The translations under genes and the position numbers were made by a program. A DNA stretch of 64,000 nucleotides, taken from the NCBI RefSeq assembly GCF_042658925.1, contig NZ_JBHSRF010000037.1, positions 18,690-82,689 on the forward strand. Reading direction: 5' to 3'. The first letter of the stretch is position 1, and the number at the start of each line of letters is the position of its first letter. The notes beneath the pieces were generated by a model. That model worked only from the letters and a program-made list of their open reading frames with translations, searched no databases and was not told the origin of the DNA. Positions 42,644 through 51,108 of the stretch are shown here, piece after piece. The DNA comes from Sphaerisporangium aureirubrum (GTDB lineage: Bacteria; Actinomycetota; Actinomycetes; Streptosporangiales; Streptosporangiaceae).

Positions 42644-43879
42644 ATGGAGTACGACCTGCTGATCAAGGGCGGCCGGGTCCTGGATCCCGGACAGTCCGTC
42701 GACCGCGTCGTGGACGTGGCGATCACCGGCGGCCGGATCAGCGCGCTGCGCGAGGACATCCCGGCCGCCTCGGCCCGCCGGGTGATCGACGCGAGCGGCC
42801 CCGGGCGGTACGTGGTGCCCGGCCTGATCGACCTGCACACGCACGTCGCGCACGGGGCCATCACCCCCGGCGTCGGCATGGAGGGCTGCGACCCGGACGT
42901 CGTCGGCGTCGGATCGGGGGTCACCACGCTGGTGGACGCGGGCTCGGTCGGCGTGTCCGGCATCGGCGTCTTCTCCGCCTACATCCAGCCGAGGGCGCGC
43001 ACGCGGATCGTGCCGTACCTGAACATCGCCAGCCACGCGCACAGCATGCCCACCATGGTCGACGTCAACGCCCTGGACGACATCGACCCCGGCGCCATCG
43101 CCAAGTGCGTGGCGGCGAACCCCGGCCTGGTCCAGGGCGTCAAGCTGCGGCTGGTCGGGCCCCTGGTGGCCGAGCACGGCAAGGAGATCTTCGAAGCCGC
43201 CAAGGGCGTGGCCCGCGAGCACGGGGTGCCGCTGATGGTGCACATCGGCGACCTGTCCGCGCGGCGGCGCCCGGAGCCGGAGCGGCTCACCCCGGTCACC
43301 CGGTTCGTCATCGAGCAGCTGGACCGCGGCGACATCATCACCCACCTGTGCACGCCCAACCACGGCGGCGTCATGGCCGCCGCGGACCGGATGATGCCCG
43401 CCCTGACCGCAGCCAGGGAACGGGGCATCGTGCTGGACTCCGCGCTCGGCCGGGGCAACTTCGGCTACCGGGTGGCCCGCGAGCAGCGCGAGCTGGGACT
43501 CGCGCCGGACACCGTCAGCAGCGACCTGACCGCGGCCGGGGAGACGTTCCACTCGCTGCTCGAATGCATGGCGAAGTTCATGGCCGTCGGCTACGACCTG
43601 TCCGACGTGGTGCGCATGACCACCGTGAACGCGGCCCGCGCGCTCGGCCTGGAACACGAGCTCGGCGCGGTGGCCGCCGGCCGGGAGGCCGACCTGACCG
43701 TGCTGGACCTCGTCGAGGGGGACTTCGAGTTCGTCGACACCGCGCAGGAGACCTTTCACGGCGGATACGGCCTCGTCCCGGTGCACACCGTCCGCGCCGG
43801 AGAGCTGGTGCCGCCGGTGTGGGGCCCGCACCCGTGGGGCTGGCTGCCGGCGCCCCGGAGCGCGGAGGTGCCGTCGTGA
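42644..43879 (+). CDS. Amidohydrolase/deacetylase-family metallohydrolase (dihydroorotase-like)
   Basis: A 411-residue TIM-barrel amidohydrolase. Metal ligands are visible as HTHV (after PGLIDL), the probable carboxylated Lys in GVKLRLVG, His in PLMVHIGD and ITHLCTPNH, and the catalytic Asp in VSSDLTA. Family members hydrolyse cyclic or N-acyl amides such as N-acetyl amino acids. ATG 42644 follows AGGAGAG. It lies between a CoA-transferase and an NHL-repeat protein, consistent with a hydrolytic step in a catabolic route, substrate unknown. Confidence 0.87.
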   Translation: MEYDLLIKGGRVLDPGQSVDRVVDVAITGGRISALREDIPAASARRVIDASGPGRYVVPGLIDLHTHVAHGAITPGVGMEGCDPDVVGVGSGVTTLVDAGSVGVSGIGVFSAYIQPRARTRIVPYLNIASHAHSMPTMVDVNALDDIDPGAIAKCVAANPGLVQGVKLRLVGPLVAEHGKEIFEAAKGVAREHGVPLMVHIGDLSARRRPEPERLTPVTRFVIEQLDRGDIITHLCTPNHGGVMAAADRMMPALTAARERGIVLDSALGRGNFGYRVAREQRELGLAPDTVSSDLTAAGETFHSLLECMAKFMAVGYDLSDVVRMTTVNAARALGLEHELGAVAAGREADLTVLDLVEGDFEFVDTAQETFHGGYGLVPVHTVRAGELVPPVWGPHPWGWLPAPRSAEVPS

Positions 43880-44919
43880 TCCGCGGCGAGCATCACCGCT
43901 TCCTGGCCGGCGGCGACTGGGAGCGCCTGCCGGACGGCCTGCGGCACGCCGACGTGACCGCGGTGGACGTGGACGCCGGCGACCGCGTCTACCTGTTCAC
44001 CCGGTTCGACCACCAGGTCCTGGTGTACGAGCGGGACGGCACGTTCGTCCGATCCTTCGGGCTCGGCCTGTTCACCATGCCGCACGGGCTGACCGTCGGC
44101 CCGGACGGCACGGTCTACTGCGTCGACGCGGGCGACCACACGGTGCGCAGGTTCACCCCCGAGGGAGAACTGCTGCTGACCATCGGCACCCCCGGCGTGC
44201 CGTCCGGCACCGGGTACGTCTCCGGCGGCCCGGTGGACGTGCACGGCGTGGAACGGGTGCGCCGGCCCGCCGGCCCGTTCAACCGCTGCACAGACCTGGC
44301 CGTCGGCCCGGACGGCGACCTTTACGTGACCGATGGGTACGGCAACTGTCGCGTGCACCGGTTCTCCCCGGACGGGGAGCTGATCCGGTCCTGGGGTGAG
44401 ATCGGCACCGGTCCCGGCCAGTTCCACCTGCCGCACTGCCTGGACATCACCCCGGACGGCAGGGTGCTGGTCGGCGACCGGGAGAACGACCGCATCCAGG
44501 TCTTCGACCTCGACGGCCGCTTCGCCGAGGCGTGGACGGACGTGCGCCGCCCCTGCGCGCTGGTCGCCGCGCCGGACGGCACCGTCCTGGTCGCCGAACT
44601 GTGGCGGCCGAAGGGCACCAGGTCGTTCGTCCACGGCGCGACACCCGAGCACCGCATGTCCCGGCTCTCCGTGCTCGGCCCGGACGGCGGCGTCATCGAG
44701 CGCTGGGGGGACTCCGGCGGCGGGCCCGCCGGGACCGGCGACTTCATCGCCCCGCACGGCATCGCGCTGGACTCCCGCGGCGACCTGTACGTCGCCGAGG
44801 TCACCTACAGCTTCGCCGTCAGGCCAGGGCTGGTCGACCGGTCCTGCGGACGGCATCAAATCCAGAAGTTCTCCCGCGCCGGCGCGGGGGACGACACCTC
44901 GGTCAAAGGACACAGATGA
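43876..44919 (+). CDS. NHL-repeat protein, peptidyl-alpha-hydroxyglycine amidating lyase-like
   Basis: A 347-residue beta-propeller. Six NHL-type units are visible, for example VTAVDVDAGDRVYLFTR, PHGLTVGPDGTVYCVDAGDHTVRRF, CTDLAVGPDGDLYVTDGYGNCRVHRF and HCLDITPDGRVLVGDRENDRIQVF. The order and spacing resemble bacterial PAL-domain proteins, where the propeller binds zinc and cleaves alpha-hydroxyglycine amides or similar carbinolamides. There is no signal peptide, so it acts in the cytoplasm. GTG 43876 overlaps the amidohydrolase stop (GTGA). The lyase assignment is tentative. Confidence 0.75.
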   Translation: MIRGEHHRFLAGGDWERLPDGLRHADVTAVDVDAGDRVYLFTRFDHQVLVYERDGTFVRSFGLGLFTMPHGLTVGPDGTVYCVDAGDHTVRRFTPEGELLLTIGTPGVPSGTGYVSGGPVDVHGVERVRRPAGPFNRCTDLAVGPDGDLYVTDGYGNCRVHRFSPDGELIRSWGEIGTGPGQFHLPHCLDITPDGRVLVGDRENDRIQVFDLDGRFAEAWTDVRRPCALVAAPDGTVLVAELWRPKGTRSFVHGATPEHRMSRLSVLGPDGGVIERWGDSGGGPAGTGDFIAPHGIALDSRGDLYVAEVTYSFAVRPGLVDRSCGRHQIQKFSRAGAGDDTSVKGHR

Positions 44920-46121
44920 GGCGCAGCGAGGATCGGATTCTCAGCACGCACGGCGGCAACCTGCCCCGGCCGAAGGACCTGGACGAGCTCATCGCCCAGG
45001 GTCAGGCGGCCCGGGCGGCGATCGACGAACGGCTCCCGCACGCGGTACGCGAGGTCGTCGACCTCCAGATCGACTGCGGCCTGGACACCGTCAACGACGG
45101 GGAGTACGTCAAGGCCGCCAACATGTCCCACTACAGCGGCTACATCCACGCCCGGGTCACCGGCTGGGAGACCCTGCCCATCGACCCCGCCGTGCCGCCG
45201 AAGCGCGAGTGGGTGGCCGCCCGGGACAAGGCCGATTTCCCCGGCACGTACGCCTCCGGGCTGTGGCTGATGGGATCGGGCGGCCCGATCCGGCCGGGAT
45301 TCGCCACACCCGGCGCGGTGCCCAAGATGCCTGTCAGCGGCCGGGTGTGCACGTCCCCGATCACCTACATCGGCCAGGACGCCATCGCGGCCGACATCGC
45401 CGCGATGAAGACGGCCCTGGAAGGCCGGGAGGCGGACGGCTTCATCGCCGCGCTCGGCCCGCTCAGCCTGGGCGCGGGCGCCAGGAACGCGCACTACGCG
45501 AGCGAGGAGGAGTACATGTTCGCGGTCGCCGAGGCGCTCCGCGAAGAGTACAAGGCGATCACCGACGCCGGTCTGATCCTGCAGATCGACGAGCCGGAGT
45601 TCGCCACCACCTGGCAGTTCCACCCCACGTGGACGGTGGCCGACCTGCGCCGCTACCTTGAGTCGGCGGTCGAAGTGATCAACCACAGCGTCGCCGGGCT
45701 GCCCGCCGAGCAGATCCGGATGCACACCTGCTGGGGCAGCGGCCACCGGCCGCACACCCAGGACATCGGGCTGGAGCACATCGCCGACCTGCTCGTGAAG
45801 GTCAACGCGCAGGCGTACGCCGTCGAGGCGAGCAACGTCCGGCACGCGCACGAGTGGCGGGTGTGGGAGGACGTGAAGCTGCCCGAAGGCAAGATCCTCA
45901 TCCCCGGCGTGGTCGGCCACGCCACCGACCTGGTCGAACACCCTCAGCTGGTCGCCGAGCGGCTGGTCGGCTACGCCGGCGTGATCGGCAAGGAGAACCT
46001 CCAGGCGGGCACCGACTGCGGGATGGGTTCCCGGGTGGGGCACGAGGAGATCGTCTGGGCGAAGCTGCGCGCGCTCGCCGAAGGCGCCGCCATCGCCGGC
46101 GAGCGCTTGCGCGGCAAATAG
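44916..46121 (+). CDS. Cobalamin-independent methionine synthase II family (MetE-like) zinc protein
   Basis: A 401-residue TIM-barrel protein. Zinc ligands: His and Cys in MHTCWGSGH, Glu in LILQIDEPEF, and Cys in GTDCGMGSR. The N-terminus ILSTHGGNLPRPKDL replaces the methionine-synthase start. This branch includes thiol-alkylating enzymes such as epoxyalkane:coenzyme M transferase as well as enzymes of unknown reaction, so it more likely alkylates or dealkylates a thiol than makes methionine. ATG 44916 overlaps the upstream stop (ATGA). It belongs to the same superfamily as, but a different branch from, the core-MetE protein at 28939-30060. Confidence 0.83.
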   Translation: MRRSEDRILSTHGGNLPRPKDLDELIAQGQAARAAIDERLPHAVREVVDLQIDCGLDTVNDGEYVKAANMSHYSGYIHARVTGWETLPIDPAVPPKREWVAARDKADFPGTYASGLWLMGSGGPIRPGFATPGAVPKMPVSGRVCTSPITYIGQDAIAADIAAMKTALEGREADGFIAALGPLSLGAGARNAHYASEEEYMFAVAEALREEYKAITDAGLILQIDEPEFATTWQFHPTWTVADLRRYLESAVEVINHSVAGLPAEQIRMHTCWGSGHRPHTQDIGLEHIADLLVKVNAQAYAVEASNVRHAHEWRVWEDVKLPEGKILIPGVVGHATDLVEHPQLVAERLVGYAGVIGKENLQAGTDCGMGSRVGHEEIVWAKLRALAEGAAIAGERLRGK

Positions 46122-46135
46122 CCGCGGGCGGACCC

Positions 46136-46159
46136 GGTGGCGCCACACGCGGCGCCACC
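46136..46159 (+). promoter_or_regulatory. Intercistronic RNA hairpin
   Basis: GGTGGCGCC (46136-46144) and GGCGCCACC (46151-46159) form a perfect 9-bp stem with a 6-nt loop, right after the MetE-like gene. There is no following T-tract, so it is more likely an mRNA-stabilising or partial attenuator element separating enzyme genes from the binding-protein gene. Confidence 0.55.
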
Positions 46160-46302
46160 GCGCAAGGACCGGACAGCGGCGTCAGCCGCCGACGGAAACG
46201 AAGAAGCGGATCCGGGCCGACACGTCGGGGACCGAGCCGGGAAAGCTCCGCGAGTGTTCATCGAGCGCGTCACGCTCGACTCTGAAACATGGAGGCAAGG
46301 CC

Positions 46303-47844
46303 GTGAAACGAGCGTCAGTCAAATCGGCCGGTGTGGTCCTCGCAGCAGGCCTCGTGCTCGCAGGATGCGGGGGCGGTGGCACGACCGGCGGGAGTCCCGG
46401 GGGGAGTTCCGGCGGCAACGACGGCGGCGCCGTCCTGAGGTGGGCGGTGCCGGGCATGCCGACCTCCTTCGACCCCCGCAAGTCGGGGCCGCTGGACCCG
46501 GTGTTCCTGGACGTCGTCTACGAGAGCCTGATCCTGCGCACCCCCGCCGGGGACATCGCGCCGGGCCTCGCCACCGAGTGGAAGCTCGCCGACGAGAACA
46601 AGACGATCACCTTCACCCTGCGGCACGGCGTGAAGTTCCACAACGGCGAGGAGCTCGACGGGGAGGCCGTCAAGGCGTCCCTGGAGGCGTTCAAGAAGGA
46701 AGGCGCCCTGGCGGGCACCCTCTCCGGTATCGAGAAGGTCGATGTGCTCGCCCCCGACCAGGTCAAGCTGACCTTCAAGCAGCCGTCCGGCTACATGATC
46801 AACGTACTGGCCGGCGAGGCGGGCATCGTGGTCGCGCCGGGCGCGCTCGCCGATCCCGGCCTGGCGGGCAAGCCGGTCGGCACCGGGCCGTTCCAGGTGG
46901 ACGCCCTCACCGAGGGCAAGGTCACCTTCAAGAAGTTCGACGGCTACTGGGACGCGAAGAGGACGACCATCGGCGGCATCGAGATGGCGGTCTACTCCGA
47001 CGAGTCCACCCGGCTGCGCGCGGTCAAGTCGGGCCAGGCGGACGGCACGTCCATCACGCCCAGCCAGATCAAGGAGTCCGAGGCGGCCGGCCTGACCGTG
47101 ATCAAGGGCCCGAACACCACGTTCAACGGCATCCTGCTGAACACCGCCAACGACAAGCTGAGCGACCCGAAGGTCCGGCAGGCGTTGCTGTACGCCATCG
47201 ACCGCGAGTCGATCAGCAAGAACCTGTACGCCGGTATCTGCTCCCCGTCCGTGCAGCCGTTCCAGCAGGGCTTCTGGGCGAACGCCCCCGAGCTGAACGA
47301 CGTCAAGCCGTACTACGACCCCGCCAAGGCGAAGCAGCTGCTCGCCGAGGCGGGCTACCCCGACGGCTTCGAGATGGTGTTCGAGGTCGGCCCCAACACC
47401 TCCTACCAGACCCTGGCGCAGGCACTCCAGGCCCAGCTCCAGCAGGTCGGCATCAAGGTCACCATCAAGGTCCTGGAGTTCCAGCAGATGGTGTCCGCCC
47501 GCCGCACCGGCAAGTTCACCGCCACCGTCGCACTGGTCCAGGCCGGGCGCCCCGACCCGAGCCAGTTCGTCGCCGACTTCTACCTCAAGGGCGGCCTCTA
47601 CAACCCCGGCGGCTTCGATCTGCCCGGCGGCGCCAAGCTGCTGGCCGAGGCGAGGGTCGACGACGACGTGACCCAGCGCGCCGCCCCCATGCGGGAGATC
47701 TCCAAGAAGGTGCTCGAAGCGGGCCCGCCGGTGGTGCCGGTCTGCGGCGTGACCTACGTGGCCGCCTTCCGCAAGGGCGTCACCGGCATGGAGGTCCCGG
47801 CAGCGGGCGACTACGACTTCGCCAACATAAAGATCAGCGACTGA
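46303..47844 (+). CDS. Family-5 substrate-binding lipoprotein of the second peptide-type transporter
   Basis: A 513-residue exported lipoprotein. The signal ends in lipobox LAGC (around residue 20), followed by a Gly/Ser linker and the SBP_bac_5 domain (PGLATEWKLADENKTITFTLR, GVKFHNGEELDGEAVKASLE). GTG 46303 follows GGAGG with good spacing. It lies 8 kb downstream of its permease and ATPase genes (36.1-40.2 kb) in the same direction, with catabolic genes between. It presumably defines which compound the operon degrades. Confidence 0.92.
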   Translation: MKRASVKSAGVVLAAGLVLAGCGGGGTTGGSPGGSSGGNDGGAVLRWAVPGMPTSFDPRKSGPLDPVFLDVVYESLILRTPAGDIAPGLATEWKLADENKTITFTLRHGVKFHNGEELDGEAVKASLEAFKKEGALAGTLSGIEKVDVLAPDQVKLTFKQPSGYMINVLAGEAGIVVAPGALADPGLAGKPVGTGPFQVDALTEGKVTFKKFDGYWDAKRTTIGGIEMAVYSDESTRLRAVKSGQADGTSITPSQIKESEAAGLTVIKGPNTTFNGILLNTANDKLSDPKVRQALLYAIDRESISKNLYAGICSPSVQPFQQGFWANAPELNDVKPYYDPAKAKQLLAEAGYPDGFEMVFEVGPNTSYQTLAQALQAQLQQVGIKVTIKVLEFQQMVSARRTGKFTATVALVQAGRPDPSQFVADFYLKGGLYNPGGFDLPGGAKLLAEARVDDDVTQRAAPMREISKKVLEAGPPVVPVCGVTYVAAFRKGVTGMEVPAAGDYDFANIKISD

Positions 47845-47921
47845 CCCCGCCCTCAAGCGCACCCCGGGCGGTGGCACACCGACCGGGGTGCGCCTCACGG
47901 TTCGTCGTAGAAAGGAAGACC

Positions 47922-48809
47922 GTGCGACTCAACGACAAGGTCGCGATCGTCACCGGATCGGGGCGAGGCCTCGGCCGCGCGTACGCCGAGGCGCTGGCCG
48001 CCGCGGGCGCCGCCGTGGTCGTCAACGACATCGACGGCGACGTGGCGAAGGAGACCGCGGACGCGATCACTGAGGCCGGCGGCCGAGCCGTCGCCGAGGT
48101 CTGCGCCGTCGGCACCGCCGAATCGGCGGACGCCCTGGTCCGGCGCGCCGTGACGGAGTTCGGCCGCCTGGACGTGATGTGCACCAACGCCGGCGCGCTC
48201 CGCGACCGCACCCTCGGCAAGGTGACGGACGAGGAGTTCGACCTGGTGGTGAACAGCCACGTCCGCGGCACCTTCACCTGCGGCCGCGCCGCCGCCGCCC
48301 GCTTCCGCGAGCAAGGCGACGGCGGCCGCCTGATCCTCGTAGGCTCCCCCGCGGGCCAGTACGGCAGCTTCGGCCAGACCGCCTACGCCGCCTCCAAGGC
48401 CGCCATCATCGCCATGGTCCGCGTCTGGTCCATCGAGCTGGCCAAACTCGACGTGACCGTCAACGCGATCGTCCCCACCGCCCTCACCCGCATGGCCGCC
48501 ACCATCCCAAGCCTGACCGAAGCCGTCGCCGCGGCCGAGAACGGCGCCCCCATCCCCCCCGACCTCCGCCACCGCGGCATCGGCACCGTCCAGGACGTAG
48601 CCCCCCTCGTCGTCTACCTCTCCTCCGACGAGTCCACCGGAATAACAGGCCAGTACTTCGGCTTCGGCGGCGACAGATTCACCATCTGGTCCCACCCCAA
48701 GGAAGCCTTCGTCACCCACCGAGAGGGCGGCTGGACACCCGACCAACTGGCCACCGACTTCCCAACCTTCACCCCCCACCTGCAAACCCACCTGCCCCCC
48801 GGCCGCTGA
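47922..48809 (+). CDS. Short-chain dehydrogenase/reductase
   Basis: A 295-residue NAD(P)-dependent oxidoreductase. Cofactor motif TGSGRGLGRA (TGxxxGxG), NAG in MCTNAGALRD, active-site Ser in LVGSPAGQYG and YAASK. The acidic residue of VVVNDIDGD after the second strand favours NAD(H). The ~35-residue C-terminal extension (WSHPKEAFVTHREGGWTPDQL) is typical of SDRs acting on larger CoA-type or acyl substrates. GTG 47922 follows AGGAAG. The last third is coded by a C/A-rich strand with A-ending codons, as in the acyl-CoA dehydrogenase gene. It is the last gene of the operon. Confidence 0.92.
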   Translation: MRLNDKVAIVTGSGRGLGRAYAEALAAAGAAVVVNDIDGDVAKETADAITEAGGRAVAEVCAVGTAESADALVRRAVTEFGRLDVMCTNAGALRDRTLGKVTDEEFDLVVNSHVRGTFTCGRAAAARFREQGDGGRLILVGSPAGQYGSFGQTAYAASKAAIIAMVRVWSIELAKLDVTVNAIVPTALTRMAATIPSLTEAVAAAENGAPIPPDLRHRGIGTVQDVAPLVVYLSSDESTGITGQYFGFGGDRFTIWSHPKEAFVTHREGGWTPDQLATDFPTFTPHLQTHLPPGR

Positions 48810-49217
48810 CCCCGGCGCAGCCGCTGCCGACCTCGGGGGACAGGCCCATGGGCCGCCCGCAGTATGTGAGACGCTGGACAACTCGTGTGTGCGGGCGCCG
48901 GTGAAAATGGTCCTCGCGGAAGCCCGCGCTTCGCACGGAAAGGCGCAAGGGCTGTTCTCCTGCGGGGGACACCCCCGCACCCCCGGGCCTGCCGGGCTCA
49001 TAGTTTCCCGCAGCGATACTTCCCACGGACAGTGAGCTTTCCAACCTCCCACGTCGCAAACAGCGCTCCCTGCCCCGACGGCTACGGTGTGGCAGCCGCC
49101 GGTGGGCGCGGGTGTCAGGTTCGGCTGCGGACGCGTCCTTGCGCGGCAGCACCGGGGGCCATGTGTTAGTGCGCTCGCGTATGCCCTTGCGCCGTGCGTT
49201 GTCCTGTCGCGGGATCG
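48810..49217. other. Intergenic region carrying a dispersed repeat
   Basis: This 408-bp gap between the SDR gene and the convergent DUF6069 gene has no convincing coding frame. Its main feature is the repeat copy at 48887-49001. Confidence 0.6.
48887..49001. repeat. Dispersed direct repeat, copy 1
   Basis: This copy shares with 52089-52183 the blocks GTGTGCGGGCGC, GGCGCAAGGGCTGTTCT, TGCGGGG..ACACCCCCGCA and CCCCGGG...GGCTCAT, in the same order and orientation. Between the first and second blocks it carries about 20 extra bases. The block at 48961-48979 is an 8-bp-stem hairpin (TGCGGGGG/CCCCCGCA). Confidence 0.75.
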
Positions 49218-49673
49218 TCAATCGGTCCGGGTGCGGAGGCTCCGCGCCAGGGTGGGGATCATCACCGTCGCGGGGACGAGGTGTAGCCCGAGGAGGGCGG
49301 TGGTGGTGGCGGTGTTCGCCCCGGAGAGGAGGGGCGGGAGCAACGAGATCGCGGTCAGCGACACCGCCGTCCACACGAATCGCTCGGCGGGGCGAGCGCT
49401 CCAGCGAAGAAGAGCGACGGCGATGACGATGCCCACGACCGAGAAGAAGCCGGTCACCACGGCGAACCCGGGCAGTGGGATCGTCTCGCCACCGTCGGGG
49501 ATCTCGAAGTCGACGCCGACGGCCTGGGCGAGCCCGGCGGCGAGGGTGGTGGCCGCCATCGCCGCGAGCGTGGCGATGAAGCCGGTGCCGGCGAGCCTGC
49601 GGAGTCGGTGGGTGTGGCTGGTCCGGCCCGATGCCGGGCCTGCGGCGACCCCGGTGTCATTCATGCTGCTCAT
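49218..49673 (-). CDS. DUF6069-type four-helix membrane protein
   Basis: A 151-residue protein with four predicted transmembrane helices (about residues 30-52, 67-90, 96-117 and 121-142) and an extracytoplasmic segment VDFEIPDGGETIPLPGFAVV. The pattern matches the small actinobacterial membrane family DUF6069 as I recall it; the function is unknown. ATG 49673 follows GGAGGA and overlaps the stop of the upstream cupin-like gene (ATGA at 49670-49673), so it belongs to the sigma-factor operon. Confidence 0.75.
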   Translation of the reverse strand: MSSMNDTGVAAGPASGRTSHTHRLRRLAGTGFIATLAAMAATTLAAGLAQAVGVDFEIPDGGETIPLPGFAVVTGFFSVVGIVIAVALLRWSARPAERFVWTAVSLTAISLLPPLLSGANTATTTALLGLHLVPATVMIPTLARSLRTRTD

Positions 49674-49948
49674 GTCGTTCCTCCATCATTCTGTGTTGAC
49701 TGGCAGGTGGGGGTCCTGGGCCTGGGGGTGACGATGCGCACCTTCGCCGTGCGACGGCCGGGGTTGCGCAGGGCGCGGACGCCGGTGCCGCGGAGCCAGA
49801 ACCCGGCGTCACGTCCGAGGACCGGCCCGGGCTCGCCGTCGCGCAGCTCCAGCTGCACCCGCCCGCGGGTGACGACGCCGAACGCGTCGCACCACTCCGC
49901 CGCGACCACCGCGACACGCGCGCCACCACGCAGCGCGAGCGTCCACAC
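49670..49948 (-). CDS. Small cupin-like protein
   Basis: A 92-residue protein whose middle part (RVQLELRDGEPGPVLGRDAGFWLRGTGVRALRNPG) fits a single cupin barrel, a domain often used for sensing small ligands, but no metal-binding His pair is visible. GTG 49948 follows a GGAGTAG that includes the sigma-factor stop, and the stop overlaps the DUF6069 start. The position within the operon and the coupled junctions support its reality. Confidence 0.65.
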   Translation of the reverse strand: MWTLALRGGARVAVVAAEWCDAFGVVTRGRVQLELRDGEPGPVLGRDAGFWLRGTGVRALRNPGRRTAKVRIVTPRPRTPTCQSTQNDGGTT

Positions 49949-49954
49949 CGGGAA

Positions 49955-50953
49955 CTACTCCGTGCCGTCCGCCGGCAGGCGCTCCGGCAGCCCGAGCCGC
50001 GGGAACCGGTCGTCGTGGAACGTGATGATCTCGGCGATCGCCCCGCCGGTGACGCGCAGGACGTCGATCGTCAGCGGCAGGTACGCGCCCTCCCGCTCCC
50101 GCCAGTGGTAGAAGGCGACGGCGGGCTGCCGGTTCACGGAGGTGAGGACGGTGCGCAGGCGCGTCATGCCCGCGAAGCCGCTCTCGACCCAGTCCTTCAC
50201 CACCGCGTCGCGGCCGACGTACAGGCCCGGCGTGGGCGGCATCGAGCAGCGGACGTCGTCCCGCAGCAGCGCGGCGAGCCTGTCGATGTCGGTGGCCACG
50301 CTGGCGTCGGTATAGCGGCGCACCAGCTCGCGCGTCCCGGCGTCCTCCTCACCCCCGGTCCAGTCCTGCCGCTCGGCGGGCAGGTGCTCCCGCATCCCGG
50401 CCCGGGCCCGCTGCAGCGCGCTGTTCACCGAGTTGACGGAGTCCCCGAGAAGCTCCGCGACGTCCTTGGCGGGCCAGCCGAGCACGTCCCGCAGGATCAG
50501 CACGGCCCGCGGCCGCGGCGCGAGGTGCTGGACCGCGACCAGGTACGCCAGCTCGATCGTCTCCCGCGCGACGGCCACGCTCTCCGGCTCGTCCGCGTCG
50601 CCCGCGGGCAACTCGTCGAGCAGCCGGTCCGGGTAGGGCTGCAGCCACAGCACCTCGCCGCCGGTCGCAGGCTCCGGCCGGCACTTGGCGAGCAGGTCCA
50701 GGCAGGCGTTGGTGGCGATCCGGTACAGCCAGGCCCGGAACGTCGACCGCCCCTCGAAGGTCTCCCGCCGCCGCCACGCACGCAGAAACGTCTCCTGCAC
50801 GGTGTCCTCGGCATCCTCGAACGACCCGAGCATCCGGTAGCAGTGCACGTGCAGCTCCCGCCGGTGCCGCTCCGCCAGCCCCGAGAACGCCGGCTCGTCG
50901 ACCTCCCCCAGACCACTCACGCCCAGCTCCTCCAGCCGCGTCTCCACACTCAT
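49955..50953 (-). CDS. RNA polymerase sigma-70 factor with C-terminal SnoaL-like domain (SigX5/SigG type)
   Basis: A 332-residue ECF-like sigma factor. Region 2 is LAERHRRELHVHCYRMLGSFEDAEDTVQETFLRAWRRRETFEG, region 4 is LPPRPRAVLILRDVLGWPAKDVAELLGDSVNSVNSALQRAR-like (actual start APRPRAV). A SnoaL-type domain follows (ELVRRYTDASVATDIDRLAALLRDDV...VEIITFHDDRF-like), as in ECF families where the C-terminal extension replaces an anti-sigma factor. ATG 50953 follows AAGGA; longer in-frame starts up to 51103 run into the divergent intergenic region. It is divergent from the hydrolase-like gene at 51109, a plausible regulatory target. Confidence 0.9.
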   Translation of the reverse strand: MSVETRLEELGVSGLGEVDEPAFSGLAERHRRELHVHCYRMLGSFEDAEDTVQETFLRAWRRRETFEGRSTFRAWLYRIATNACLDLLAKCRPEPATGGEVLWLQPYPDRLLDELPAGDADEPESVAVARETIELAYLVAVQHLAPRPRAVLILRDVLGWPAKDVAELLGDSVNSVNSALQRARAGMREHLPAERQDWTGGEEDAGTRELVRRYTDASVATDIDRLAALLRDDVRCSMPPTPGLYVGRDAVVKDWVESGFAGMTRLRTVLTSVNRQPAVAFYHWREREGAYLPLTIDVLRVTGGAIAEIITFHDDRFPRLGLPERLPADGTE

Positions 50954-51108
50954 CACGTCATCCTTCCGCCTCGTCGTATCCCGTCGTAGATGTGACGGCT
51001 CCGGGCACGACAACTCATCACCAGGGCCGTCCGGCATCGCTGACGGTGAACTCTGCCGGCGGTGAACACCGGCCTGCCCGGGCTCGACGATCACTACCGT
51101 CATGTCTC

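Noticed and set aside
46136..46159. An intrinsic terminator after the MetE-like gene
   Set aside because: The stem is perfect but it is followed by GCGCAAGG rather than a T-tract, so termination is not supported.
48887..49001. A CRISPR-like repeat, because of the GC-rich hairpin with CCCCGC arms
   Set aside because: There are only two copies, 3.2 kb apart, with no regular spacing and no cas genes. It is described as a dispersed repeat instead.
50954..51108. An ECF41-type promoter (TGTCACA...CGTC) for autoregulation of the sigma factor or activation of the hydrolase-like gene
   Set aside because: Only partial matches (CGTCACA on the minus strand; CGTC at 51098 on the plus strand) were found, with wrong spacing or a poor -35. 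Not strong enough to annotate.
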